A DNA stretch of 64,000 bases from Caprella mutica. Lineage: Eukaryota; Arthropoda; Malacostraca; Amphipoda; Caprellidae. How positions within the stretch are numbered: the first letter of the stretch is position 1; the number at the start of each line of letters is the position of its first letter. Where the stretch lies: the NCBI GenBank assembly GCA_947561585.1, contig CANNZV010001188.1:301714-365713 (forward strand). The letters are read 5' to 3'. Shown here one piece after another: positions 24,701 to 39,700 of the stretch. The notes beneath the pieces are model-generated. The model did not search any database. It had not been told where the DNA came from and saw only the letters and a program-made list of their open reading frames with translations. A program made the position numbers and the translations under genes.

Positions 24701-27700
24701 TATAGCGTAATTGGTTTAATAAAATGTTAAGTGAATGTTTTTATATAAATTATAAGTTTACATTGTTAAACTACTCATACCTTAGTGGCAGTCTAACTGT
24801 GCTATAAAAATGATTAGAAAATTTACCTAAAAGTTAAGAGACAATATCTTAAAATAATGATTTACTTTAAAAAAATATATATTTAGTATACAATAATATT
24901 AATAGTTTCTAAATTTCTTTACCCTCCATTTTTATATATTAGTCATAATTAAATTCTCGATATACACAGAGCTACACACAGAGAACGTTTTTGTTAAATC
25001 TAAAACACGTATTTTGTCGATAACATTTGGTTATGGTAATGGGAAATTTTTGTTATATTAACCATCAATAATTTGAGTTAAATCAGCAATGTAATATTGT
25101 TCAAAGGTTTCATCTAATTGATATACAGCCAAATTTACACATACACTATGTGCAATAAAATAGGAAATAGTAATTAAAACAGCATAATCTTCTTTTTTCA
25201 GTTAGAATATCAAGATGATTGTGTTGCTACTAAAAATTATTTTCGTTGCTTAAAATATAATTTTGTTGACATAACAAAATTCATTTTTTGAATTAACAGT
25301 ATTGTAATGTTACTATAACTAATAGGCTCTAGTTACTGTTACCTTAAAAATTCTAGTGTAACTATAACAAAAAATATATTTACTGTGACAAAATTACTTT
25401 GATGGCTCATAGCTGACTAACTTATTTTGTTAATACAACCAAAAACCTACTTTTTTGGTTGTATCAACAAAACCGTTCTCTGTGTGTATTGAAATGTTGA
25501 GTCAACGCTTCACTGGTCTAGTAATGAACGGAGTTGGTCTAGTAAGAAACTACTGAAGTGAGTTTCTTACTTGACCAAGCCAACTTGGAACGTAACTCTG
25601 GTCTACTACGAGGCTTTGCTAAAATAATAAAAATTATAATTACAAAAACACTGATAAAATTATGTAGGAATAGAAGTTACTTCAAAAAAATACAGCTTGA
25701 ATTACCATAGCCTTATTGGTTAAGAAAAAAAAATAAAACATTAGCACAAGACACTATCCTACACCCTCATTGAACAGACCTAAATATTTCCTTGAATGAA
25801 GTTAACGTTTCCTAGCTATCAATCTACAGGAGCAGTGTCTATCACCTATTCACGTGAAATAATTTATAAACAAATATTTTGGACTTTCATTTAGCCATTT
25901 GGGCGGAACAGTGTTGTTCTGTTAAATACAATTATAAATAAATACATCAATAAAAAATAATTACAATAATTACAAATAAATACAATAATTACAAATAAAT
26001 ACCATACTAATGAATACAATTGCAAATAAATACAAATTACAATAATTACAATTTATGATATAAAAAATAATAAATACAGTAAAATTTAATATCGAATTTT
26101 ATTGGTTTAGTGGAATTTTCCTTAGTGGAATTTTCCCAGTGGAATATTTCGCAGTGGAATTTTCCTCAGTGGAATATTCCTCAGTAGAACTTTCCGCAGT
26201 GGAATTTTCCCAGTGGAATATTCTGCAGTGGAATTTTCCTTAGTGGAATCTTCCGCGCACCTAAAAAATAGATAACTGTTCTCCGAGTTTGTTCTGTTTT
26301 TCATATCTTCCCGTTCAACAGGTTTTTCAATACTGTCCACTGGTCAACAGCTGAGATGCATGCTGAGGTAGATTTTGCCATTGATGGAAAGACATTATTC
26401 AACACTGAGATTTACGTACAAGATTCTGTGGACACGAAAATTGGTCTTAAATTTATCATGACGGAGGTTGCCTCGCTCTCGACTCATTTAACAGTGTCGA
26501 CTACAAGCTACGACTCTATATTCACTATAGAACTTGCCAGCTCTAATAGGGAAATAAGAGGTTGAAGTTTGTAACCATAAAAGATATGTAATTTGGCGTT
26601 GTAGTACCGTCATGTATTTAATTATCTTTTTTATCTTCAGGGATATCTAGAGGTTCCTTAATTTCACTTGGCGACATGTCTCTAGAAGGAGAGCTTCTAT
26701 GGGATGCCGTGAGAGACCCTACGAAACAAATTAGTCTCAAATCTGCTGTGGTTACCGGAAATATGGGTGCTTTAGATATCAAGTGAGTTCACAATTTTGA
26801 TCATTTGAATTTGAAGATTTTACATCCTTGTAAATCTCAAGAAAACCATAAGAAAAACTTACTAATTGTTTTTTTTTAATCATTTCCAGTTGGTTGGCCG
26901 GAGCCATTGGATCCGAATGGCTTGGCGATATTAAAATCAAACTAGGACATCTCTCATCCGATAAGCAAACTATCTTGCTAACTCTACAGATGCCAGATCT
27001 CACTAAGTAATTTTCTATAATGCTTCTATTAAATGTATAGAAATTCCTCTATAACAAATAAGGAAATGGAATTTTTCTCTTTTATCTACAGATTGGAAAT
27101 TGAATCAAGTCTTCAGTTGGATCTCTCAACATCGGAAGCCATTCTAGTATCCCTGAATCGAGTCAATTTTCCTTCTGGAAGTGAACACAAAGTAACTATT
27201 TCTGATATATCAAAAACTGTAGGCAACAATTCTACAAAAGTTACTCATTTTATTTTTTCTCCTTCAGCTTCTGATAGAAGGAAGTGGACTGGCCTCTGAT
27301 TTTGGAGAGGCCGAGTTGTCACTAGGGATGACTTTAGAGTCCCCAGTAACCAGTGATATCAGCATTAGCCTCAGTTTCAGCGCTCTTCTCAACAACGAAC
27401 GCAAATTCGACACTCTCATTGAGGTACTGAAATCTAAAATTTATACCATTTTTATCAGATAAAAACTGTATACATATAGAATAGCTCTAAATAATATTTA
27501 TTGTCTGAGCTACGAATGTAACTTTTTTCAATCAGTACTCTAGTTCCATTTTCAATACTTACAATCCTTGCTTGTAATAATTCACACACCTTTTGTTGCT
27601 GTTTATGCATTCAATTTTATTATGTAAGCATGTGTAATGTGATTATTTGCAACTTAATCGGATTCAGAGTGTCAGTACTAATAATACCTAATTACCAACG

Positions 27701-30700
27701 CTCTTTGGAAGTACTGATTTGAAACAGAATGCTGATGGCGGATTAAATCTCAATGATAGTTTGATCGTGGTTTATGGTCATCTCTCTCAAATATACATTA
27801 AATTAATATATTAGATTATAACATCAAATACTTTTATAGGTGAGTGCAACTTCACAAGGTTTGCTTTGGGAGCCACTACATCTTAAAACCGAAACGAGAA
27901 GAGGAGTTGCCACATTTCCTCTAAAACCAAGTATGGGATATAAAAAAGGTATTACTTATTTACTTTTCATTTTATGAGACAATTTAATTAAAGATTTAAT
28001 TAAATTTAGGTGTTCAGCTATCCCCAACTTCTGATGGCCTGTTCGTCCATCTTGGGGGAAGTTTGGGACAGAAAGTTTTCTCCTTTAACATCGAGGGATT
28101 GTACAGACCAGCTCTATCACAAACTACTGCTGATGTAACTGACTTAGCAATGAGTATGACTGATGATTCCAGCACTCTACTGCATTGTCGTTTACAAGCT
28201 GAGGGGTGAGAAGCTTTATGTTAATCCTAAGCAGGTGAACTGGACGAATTCTTCACCGTTTTTCAATACTATTTACACATTCTACTATTGACTGAAAAAT
28301 ATAGATTGTAAGAATGTTCTTTTTAATTTACAGAGTTCTTCCTTACTGTTCTTCCTTACTGTAACTACTATTTGGTATTCAAAACTTTAATTGATAAAAG
28401 AATTTTCCAGACTTTTATTACTTTTATTAATTTTAAAATATTTGCACTGTTCAAATCACTTGATCATTTAAATCAGGAACTTATTTCGATAGTATTAGGA
28501 ATTTAAATTTAATATTAGAAATAAGAGACATTATAATATTATACCATTATTCATATTTTGAACCATATAAATGACGTCTTCATTGATTGTTATCTTCAGA
28601 CCAGAAAACATCCTTCGAGGTCTCAAGAAACTGCAACTTAAACTTGATGGAAGCCACGCTTTAGTTCGAGCCAAAGAAGACAGGGGAACGCAGGTATGTT
28701 TTATTGAAAATTAAAAGTGAAGTTTATTAGAATCGTCTATTTTCTAATAATAGTCTCTCGTATCATAATTATGATTATAATATTGCAAAGAAAAGTGTAC
28801 CCTTCATGATATTTTATAGTTTACTAATTTCACGTAATCCCAATAGAAACTTTACTAATTTTAATGCTTGTAGATACTTATAATTGGTCTGGCTAAGCAA
28901 CGTCAAATTTGTAAGATTTGAAAATTATAGGAAATTAGATAATTGTGATTTGAGATATTTATATTATGCTCAAATAAACTGTCATGCTCTTTTTTTGATA
29001 GTATATACACTAAAATTTTCTATAAAAAATTGTATTACGAATGAATCTAGACAGCCCGGCCCACAGCTCGGTCTTCAGAACCAATCCTTCTTCCGAAGGT
29101 ACGAATCAAGTCATTCCGCCTCAGGCCAAGTGGCAAGGAGGTTATGCGTTGGGCTCATTCCGTTTTGTCTAGCTTACGAATGATAATATAACAATACTTA
29201 ATTCTTTCCCGCAGCTGAATATTCTCTCTTCGGTTCACATTGACGACTCACTGGTTTACTCGAGTGAAGGGAGCGTGATGTTCCGACTCTTGGAACTCAC
29301 CACCGGGTCTCTGAATGTGACTCAGATGGAACCTCTGGTGTTGAAACAGAAATACCTTTTGGAGGTTTGTTTTAAGTTCTGAAAAGAGAATCTTTAACAC
29401 ATTCAGACCATTACAAATTTTACATTGTATTAGTTACTATTATTCGTAATCTTTTTATTTTTAAGGCTCGAATGGATAATGGCGTATTTAAAGCTACAGT
29501 TGCTGGACTGTTGAATGATACTGCAGAAGTTAGAGCTTCTGTTCAATATGAAGATTACCAGGTAATAAAATGTAATATTTGTTTATAAATCCATGTGAAA
29601 TCAACGGCATCATTTACTTAATTACTTTTTATCAATTTAAAATTCATTTTCTAGGAGTTAGAAATCTCAGCTTCATACTCAGGTGGATTGGACATACTGA
29701 AAGAAAACGCAAATTTCGCTATGGAAACTCGATTGGAAGGAATAGGATTTGGATTAAAAGAGGTATGAAATTATAATAAAATTCACTTTAAGCATGATAC
29801 ATATTAATCATTTTAAGTTGACTCAATTCATATTTTGTTTTCATGTGAAGAATGGAACAGATACGAGATCTCTACAAACATCTGGGACACTAACAATCGG
29901 AAGAGTGAAGACTAGGGTGATGCATTCTCTCAGCATATCACCAGAACAGTCATCGACAAGTCTAAGAATCAATTCTTTGTTCGGCAAGAGAGTTAGGGTA
30001 AATAATTTCAACTGCAGAGTGAAATAGTTAATTCAACGAAATCTTCTGATAGTAGAAACAATAATTCGAAATTCTACTCTTTCCTCAGTTGGGTTTGACT
30101 CATGATAATGATGGCTTAAACCAGTGGCATTCAACTGCATTGATGCAGCTTGGTACAGACATTTATCACTTTGAAGACATTGTCGCTCTGCACTCATACA
30201 AAAATTTCTCTCTTTATACGGGTAATTCATTCAAGGAAATTGAAGACATACCAATATAATGCCATTCATTTATCTTGACCAACTTGCGAAGGTTCTTTTG
30301 TTAATTTCCTTTCAATGAAATTTCAGAATAAATAAAAATGAAATTGGTTTATTTCTTACTCACGGAGAAATATATTTATTACTTCATCATCTTTATTTCT
30401 AATTAACCTCTCCAATTCGCAGTGGTACATGCCCCTAGTCTGGACTACCACAATACTAGTGGGTTGGTTTCATGTACTCCTTTAGAGGCTGGTGTCTACT
30501 TATTTGGAGTGATGAAAGAAATTAAAAACGGAAACGAAATTCTAAAACAGAGAGGAAGGTAGGTCGAATTTATTCAATATGCTAGAGACTGAATGTATTC
30601 TTTACTGAATTATTTAGTTAAGGTAGTAACAGTTCTAGTACCATATATGTATACTCTGCTATTGATCGATAGCATAGTAGTAACTTTGATATCTTTCATA

Positions 30701-33700
30701 CGAATACTCCACTATTTTGCAATAGTTAATTTTGTCTTATAGTTCTATACGGAATGTATTTCAAATACCATTCTAAATAATTCTGTCCATGGTCATCATC
30801 ATTCAGGTTGGATTACACTTTAGATCAAATTGGAGCACAGGCTTCACTCCAGATCTCTGCCTCTCAGTTGATTCTTGATGCACTGCCGAGAAATGACTAC
30901 AACCTCAGTTATTCTCTCATCAATGATGATGATTTCAAAATGGTGAGAAATTCCTAAATTCACATAGCAATTTGAGGTAAGGTATTCATGTCACTAAATG
31001 ATAAATATTATAGTGTTCTTCTGAGTACCTAATATACCCAATAGTATAGAGTTAAATGTAAATAAACCTAATAATAATACAACTCAAAAACTATTATTTT
31101 TATGCAATCGGTAATTTATTATATTATTTTTGAAAATTTTCAATCAACCGAAGTATTATACAAACTATTGTACATGCAGAAATAATTTTAATATTTGCTT
31201 TGCTCTAACATTTTATCTCTTTATTATCAAAGAATGTTGTAAATGTAGCCTTATTACTTAATATAAATATAAAAACGAATATAGCACTAACTTTGTGACC
31301 GATATTTTATTAAGGTCTCCAGTAACATCAGCATTGGTGAGACTCAAATCCTTGGTTTGGGAGCTGGTGTGAGTTCATCTAGCCGTTATCTACTCTTGGG
31401 AATATGCTCGAGTAACCACCAATGTTTCAGGTAGCTACTCCTTGTTAAATGCTTATGGTTAAAAGACTTTTTACTTTCTTCATCAACCTATTTTTCTTCA
31501 GATTGTTAACGCATGGTGCTAACAGAATGGACATTAGTAGTAGATCATTCGAATTGAAAGCCGAAGCTCTGAACACTCTTCTTTGGGTAGATGACCAAAA
31601 CCACAACAATGAAAGAATGATTCAACACTCAGTAGAGTTTGCTGCTTTAGATAAAGTTTGTTATTGTTTTAAATAAATTAGGTATTGATGATATGAAGAT
31701 AATGCATTAGTATCTCTTCTTTATGCCTCGACTTTCTTTTCTTGCAGCATAATGACATCATCACAGTGAGTGGAGGTATTCAGAGAAAACTTTGCCAAGA
31801 AGCGCTATGCACAGATCATACACTGATTAGTAATATCAAACTCGTTCTGGATATTCTACCAGATAATGGAGGTGAAATGGATATTAAGTTGATTCAATAC
31901 ATGAAATACTATTACATTAAATGAAACAAAGTTGATGATAAAATTCGTCCACAGAAAATTCATCCTTCCATCTTTTTCAATAAGTTGCAATTCAAGGAAT
32001 ATATTTATTCCGGTCACACTTTAAAAAAATATTCGAGAAAATGTATCACTGTAACTCCTTTCCTTCACTCCAGGCAATTTATCTCTGAGTTTTGGAGATC
32101 GAGTGATCAAAGTAACGTCCCAATACACCAGTTATTACGAGAACCAACCTCAACCTACTAGCGAGTTGGATAGACTCTGTCAGAACTACACAGCATCCAC
32201 TGGAAGTTCACCTGCCCAATTGGAAAGAGCTGCAGCAGACTTAGTTTTCTCTCAACTGGTGACAGAGCTCTTGCCTTCAACATCAAGAAATGCTGAAATA
32301 AAAGTAGCTAAGCTTTTTAAGCTGTCCCTGTTTTTGAACGAGGCAGAAAAGCCAGAAGAGGAAATAGTATGGCGGACACTAGCTGCAAAGTATGACATTG
32401 GAACGGGTGCGGAATACTGTTTGGCTACAACTGTGGCACATCCTTCCATGAAAAAGGTAAACTATAATGCAACCAATAACATTTTTATGTGCAATTGTTT
32501 ACTTTAGTTTGTTTTAAGATATGTCCCAATTCACAATTCCTTTTATAAATAGTGTACATACAATTTTATTTTTTGTAGCGACATTATAGGTTTATCTCAA
32601 CTCATTTAGTATGTATATTCGCAAAGAAATTTGCCCATTGACGCTGAGTCAAAGAAAAGTTCATAATGGAAAACAAGTGTTCCTCTGTGAGTTACTTTCA
32701 TTACTAATTTGGTTTACAGGACGTGTCTGTGAAAGGCAATTTGGTAGTCGGAGGCGAACAGATTACCTCTGACGTTTACCTTAACGTTTTGGGAGATGTT
32801 TCGAATGTCCAGCACCATAGATTCAAACTGCAGAAAAATCGAGGCAGGATGATTTTCACATTCAAGGCAACGGTAAGAAATCAAAAAATAAATTACTAAT
32901 GCACTTAATTAATAGGAATTAGGATAATATTTAACTTTTCACACTTATGAATCATGCTCTCAGTGTAAACTTGAAGTAGTAAATTGGTTTAATTCATCAA
33001 ATCTGTAGAAATTTACTGTTTTATTTTAATAACAGAAACCAATCAGCAAGCCAGCGATTCAACTAGCAGGTTTGACCATCACTTTCCTGCCTGCTCCCGA
33101 TGTTAGCAAGTTAGAGATGGTGATGTACGTACCTACTCAGTCACATGTTAGAAACAGAAGAGGTGAGTTGTACTCCTTCTTTGTCATGGATACTTCTTGT
33201 AATTAATGATTCTTCATTTGAAGCAATTTTATTGACCGGTCAATTGTCAATAAATCTAGATAATTTGGAACAATTCTGGATGATTTGGAACCATTTGTGA
33301 TCATTTCTAGGAATTCTAGATCATCATTTGTGTCAATTCAAAATCACCATTTGTGTCAATTTTAGATCATTTGTGTCAATTTTAGATCATTTGTAGCAAT
33401 TCTAAATCACCATTTGTGTCAATTCAAGATCATCATTTGTGTCAATTTTAGATCATTTGTGTCAATTCTAAATCACCATTTGTGTCAATTCAAGATCATC
33501 ATCTGTGTCAATCTTAGATCATTTGTGTCAATTCTAAATCATCATTTGTGTCAATTTTAGATCATTTGTAGCAATTCTAAATCACCATTTGTGTCAATTC
33601 AAGATCATCATTTGTGTCAATTTTAGATCATTTGTAGCAATCTAAATCACCATTTGTGTCAATTCAAGATCATCATTTGTGTCAATTTTAGATCATTTGT

Positions 33701-36700
33701 GTCAATTTTAGATCATTTGTGTCAATTCAAGATCATCATTTGTGTCAATCTTAGATCATTTGTAGCAATTCTAAATCACCATTTGTGTCAATTCAAGATC
33801 ATCATTTGTGTCAATCTTAAATCATTTGTGTCAATTTTTGATCATTTGTGTCAATTCTACATCACCATTTTCTCAATTCTAGATCATTTGTATCAGTCAT
33901 TGTTTGTTCAACCATAGGTACAGTGGAATCACAGTCTTCAGAACTTACCACCGGTTCCTTTTTGTCCAGAAATCAAAGACAAATACTTCCATTTGCTAAC
34001 ATCCAAGCGTGGCATCAAATGCGTCCATTGAAAGTTGAATGCAATCTAAAGTTCGTCAGAGAAACTACAGCTGCTGAATGTCAGGTAAAGATATGTGTTG
34101 ATCAGTGAAAATTGGTTTTAAATGTGTTATCTATGTTTTCACGGTGTTTGTGATTGTCTCTTCTTACATTGGCTTCACTTTTCATTCATACTTGATTTCC
34201 TAAATTTTGCATTATATACAGTAACAGCTTTCAGCTTCACTGAAAATGTTAAAACTTTCTCTACCCTTTTTGCAGATTGGCACACCATCTCTCTCCGAAT
34301 CTATGAGCGCCTCATGGCATTCAGAACAGCTTCACCAGGCCTATGACACCAATGGCTGCCACCAGTCTAAGCTGAATCTAACTGCACTGAGCTTCTCAAG
34401 CAGCGTCTCGAGTTTGAGTTGTCCTCAGTGGCCTTCATTTGGGATTAAGGCAACTTACGATGGTAATTACTCAAAAAGCTTAATTCTTTTTATTTATAAT
34501 TTAGTTTGGTCAAGTATTTGGGGAAGTTCATAAATTGTTTTAGGCTGTTGTCGAATTACGTAGTTAAATGAGCTTCAAAATACAAACATAGAAATGGTTT
34601 TTGTATTGTTTTGGTGTTTCCCTCCTTTGAATAAATTAAATAAGTATCTTGTATGTTGCAATTGATAAATTTGTAAGTCTGATTTATAACATTCTATTAC
34701 GGTTTCCTAATTTACTTAAGTTAATCCATCTTCTTCTTTTTAAATTTAGACATAAGCGTAATTATGGTTTTGAAATTTTTTCGTTGTAGAACATTTTAGT
34801 TCATTTGAAAAAGACAGTTATTTAAAAAATAATCTACTTTTTGTCTAGCCTTTGTACTATTTAACGTTAATTACACAGTTGCAATGTTTTACTAATATTT
34901 GGTTTATCACAAAATACAGTTTCCTTAAATTGATCTATTGAATCAGATCCAGAATCTGGTGCAAGTGATCTGTTCCTCCACGCCGGTATCGACAGTCCTG
35001 AAAGAATCTCTGTGGATCTTTTAGACTTTGCCTGGTTCGATGCGACTCTCTATCCTCCTTTCCTGCTTCACATGACTGCCAACGGCGAAAGGAACTGGCG
35101 CCAAAAACTAGAGAGATATCAGGTATTAACAATATTTCTAGTTGGTTTTACATTTACCTTAATATGAATAATTAGGTTTTTAGTATTATTTTTCCTTTTT
35201 CAGGCTCTTGCATCAAAATTCTTGAATCAGTTTAGTAGCAAAGCCATGAAAAGTTTCCGTAACGTTTGGTCTGATTTCTGGCCTGTGATCGACGCGGTAT
35301 CTATTTACCCTGTGAATGACACTAGACAAAATGGAGAAATTTCATCTGTGCTGACGCTCATTGATTACCTCGACCCTCATTTCATCGACATCTTACACTA
35401 CCTCAGCAAAGATGAATTGATGTCTGACCTCAGGAAAAGCTTTAGACACTCTCTACATTTGTTCGAGTAAGTTCTTGCTAATGAATTTTAATATTAATAT
35501 GTTGCTGTTTTCATTTTCATCCTGCATCGCTAACACTAATTTTATTTACTAAGCCTTCATGTTACCTATTTCGACATCTTATGTTGAATTCAGAAAATTT
35601 AAATCATTGGCAAGATGATGGAAAAAGAATTGAAAAGATCCTGCTTTATTAAACTAATTCCATCAGGTGGCTGCTTCAAGAAATGGTGTCGCCTAACTTT
35701 TCGCAACGTCTTGCGGTCTCAAGTGAAGAAATGGTCCATCCCTCATCAAAGAGGGTTTGGGATCTACTCCACAGACTCTATCAATCTTCAGCCAATGAAA
35801 TGATGGTAAATTATTACAATGATATTTGAATCATTAATCTAGAAATGAATTAAAACTCTAAATACGAATTTTTCCATTCATCTTTCGATGGAAAGATTTG
35901 CATAAGGAGTACAAAATGTAGTTATAGGCTTATAGCCTTACGCACTATTGTGATTAATAAAATGATATTAATTGGAACAGAAACTGAAAGAAGCAGTTCA
36001 TGAATGGTCTCTATTTTGTATGAAATTGTCAAAAGATCATTTTTCTGTCGTCTACCAAGAAGCCCTTACCACCTATCAAGATATTTCCAATACAGGTAAA
36101 GGATTTTTATAAATTATGATATAGTTTTTCTTTGTTTTACTATTTACTTTATTCAGTAACTATTGAATTTTGTGTTTTAGTGTTAGGCAGTACTCCAGTA
36201 AAAGCCTTAGATCTGATGGTGAAGAGTGGTCGGGAACAGTTGAGTAAACACCCAGTCATAAAGAAGATTTCTGAAGTGACCACCACATCTTTGTATGCTA
36301 CCTTACAGGTACGATATTATGATCTGAATCTCCAAATTTTTAATCCGTGAATACAACATTCATATATCAAATATATTAAATTTAATTTTTAGTGTAAAAA
36401 AATGTCTTATATCACTTTTGACAGGTTCTTGAAAGTTTCCTCTTCAATGACCATTCTTCCACCGTGGCTGTCGATTTTCTGGTATTTATTTGACATTATT
36501 ATTATTCTATTGAAATGTTTGTTGACGGACTTTGTTTTATTAAGCCTCATCGTTACTTTTCTTCACTCTGTTTAGATTCCGTTACCAGTTGTTGTCCACT
36601 CCCTTCGCTCTCTACTCTATCCAGTAAATCCATTCCACATTCTTCCCTCTGACATCAACCCCACGAATTATCAAGAATCAACTTACGAGAGTTTAGACGA

Positions 36701-39700
36701 CAGTAGCTTTTCATATTCAACATGGCGCTACATATCACACTATGTTGACCTGTTGTCCAATCCTTCCCAGCTCTATGAAAAAGTTGTACCGCCTTATCCA
36801 TCATACGGTGTACTCTTTTACCCAGAACTCTACGTTGATTTCAACGAAAAAGTTCATCTTCTGAATCCTGAATGCAGCGAAGAAGTTTTGCTCCTGGGTC
36901 ATGGTGTGTACGACCAGAAATTGATAGTTCATTATGGGAAGCACGAGGCAGCCTCCACCACTCCTAAAAACAGTTTCAAAGCGCCTCTACACATTGGAGA
37001 GCTCAATGTACTTGTACCACCATACTACATAAAGTTGAACTCCGAAAAGGTGATGATAGCTATAAGAATTAGTGGCATGGTGCATTAATAGTCAATATTT
37101 TAATTTCATATCCTGTACCTTTATTTTCAGTTGGAAGTTAACAACGTGTCCGTGTCATTGCCATTCACTGTAGCTGGCAACTTGTCAGTAGTTAGAGACT
37201 TGGCGTCAGTCACCGCTGTTCTACCAGATAATTCTCACTTGTCTAAGGGCACCAAGATCACCTGCTCTTCCTCTACAGACACTTGTGTTGTTTTCGTGGA
37301 GGACTGGATAGCAACCACAGCTAGTTATGGCGCTCTTACTGGTTCTGTGAAGGTAATAATACTTCATTATAACTACTCTTTTGAGTATGACATTTTTTAT
37401 CAAACCCACAACTTCTCAATATTAGATCTGTTTACGTTGAATTGTCTTCTGGTTGCTTCAACGAATCTATCATTATAGAGGAATGTCCTCAGAATGTGGA
37501 ATAGAATGATAGTAACACATTTTGCAATGATATTTTTCTGTTTCAGTCATCCATATCCCAAACTTGCGGCACCGTCTCCACCGATACCCCAATGAGTGAC
37601 TCTGACTTGTACCCCCTGAATGCTGCTGAACTTGTCTGTAGAGCTCTCATCATTTCATCTCACTCACAAATTGCGTGAGTATTCATGAACAAAATAACGT
37701 ACATCATATCCTAATTAAAGTGCAGGTTATAAAATAGAGACGCTTTTTCAACGAATAAGATGTAAGTTTATTCTTTCAACATTAATAATTTCTTTGTAAT
37801 TCTTCGAATATATGAATATATTTCTTCGAATATATGATCTAATTCTTGATACTTGTCGACACAGTGAATGTCGACATGTGGTGAGGTCCGACACCTTCTA
37901 TCAGGCGTGTATCCTTCAGCTGCGGGAGCACCACCGTCGCTACCCCAGGGAGACAGGCCAGACTTTTAGGAACGCTCGGACATCCATGCCTACCGACGCT
38001 AATGACCTTTACGGAGTTCTCGACTACTTATTCTGGCTGGAAAAAACAACATTTGGTGAGACAAATAAGTATTTATAAATAATAATCATGTTAATATTAG
38101 TTTAGTTCATTTCTTTTAGCTTGTGATTTATTTTGTTCTAAATTTTCCAGGTGGTGATAATTTGACAGAGTCCAGCTCTCGAAGTCACCTGTTCACCTCT
38201 ACCGAAGTTAGCGACGAGGATTTGGGTTTGATCTGCCGAGTTGTTTGGGCGTACAGTCGAGTTTGTGCCTACCGAAACAAACAGCAATTGGTGCCGGAGA
38301 CTACTCTTTGCGGTAATTATCGAAATTGGAAAATATTAAGAAATTAAACGGTTATAACGTAAAATATTGCTTTATATAAACAAAAGATTTTTAAGTGATC
38401 ATTTAAAATATCCTTTAATAATCCAGATATTTTCTAAATTTTGATAATTTAGATAATCAAATTCCAAAACATTCGTATGACCAAAACTGATCATACATAA
38501 ATCTACCATTGAATAATAACTGATATGTTTTTTTTATAATAATGTTACTTAACTGTGAACCTTGTGAATATTTCAGAGCAATACAGACTAAATCAAAGAG
38601 ACTACGACGTCTGGGATAGAAATGACATCAGATCCAAAGCCAATAAGGGTTCGAGACTTGGCTCAAGGACGGAAGAGCTCGCTCATACTGACGACGTCGG
38701 TCCTCACGCTGGTGGACAGACCGTCAACATGAAAGGAGACATTCTACTCCTTATTGAAAATGAGAATTGCCTCAATTACACTTACCAATCCGTACTGAAA
38801 CATTTACCTGGGCATTTTAGGACTGCTGGAAGAAGGAAAGACATCGAGTGAGTTCTTAAACCTATTATTAAAGTTACTCAGTTATTTTATGGATTCAAAA
38901 CAATAAATAAGTTAACTGCATATAATTTTGCATTGAAAAGGAAAGTACGTACTTATTACATTTATATTTCTTATGTGTACAGTATACACTGGAAATATAT
39001 TAGTGAATTTAGGATCATATCAAGAGTCCCCAAATAATTTTTTACTCTATGATGTAGTATCAGAGGAAAAAGTCGCTGTGATGATGCTATAAAAAAATTC
39101 GTTGTGATGATGTGCCATCTGAAAAAAGTGATTTTAGTGATGATGCTAATTTCACAAATCACAGTTATAAAATTTCCTATTATTTTCAAATCTTAAAATG
39201 TATCTTCGTGTACCCTAGACCAATTCTTAAATATATTCAAGAATTTAAATTAGTTTAGAGTTCATTTGGAATTGTGGCTTAAATAAGCTAGAAACAAAAA
39301 ACATTACAGATATATATATTCTTTCATTGTATGTTCATTACTACATGCGGTTAACTCTTTGGCCTTTCACACAGTGTTCAGCTAGGAATCATCAGGTACA
39401 GTTCAGATGCTCATCCCCATTCCTTAGTGTACTACAGTCACGAGGCAGGTAACCTCTTGGATTCCCCATCAAACACCATGGACTCACTTGCCATCAACTT
39501 ACTGAAAGGTTCTACTTCACTACCTGACATGGATGACACCCAGGAAGCAAGGTAGGCTTATAGTTCTGTCTTTATTTCATAATTATTCTATTCATGTTAA
39601 CTTCTAAAACTTAATTACATGAAAGATCTTTGGAATTAAATTTCTAGTTATTTGTTTAGATAATAAATAGTAATATCAGAATTTGTTTAGTTTTTTGGGT

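Noticed and set aside
24528..24710. Frame through the ATTCCAC array, and the similar minus-strand frame at 26122-26340
   Set aside because: Both are satellite translations inside intron 26.
33290..33900. CRISPR-like regular repeats
   Set aside because: The units are contiguous tandem copies without unique spacers, in a eukaryotic intron.
33654..33917. Open frame of 87 codons in a repeat
   Set aside because: It lies entirely in the 20-bp minisatellite of intron 47; the frame is open only because the units lack stops in that phase.
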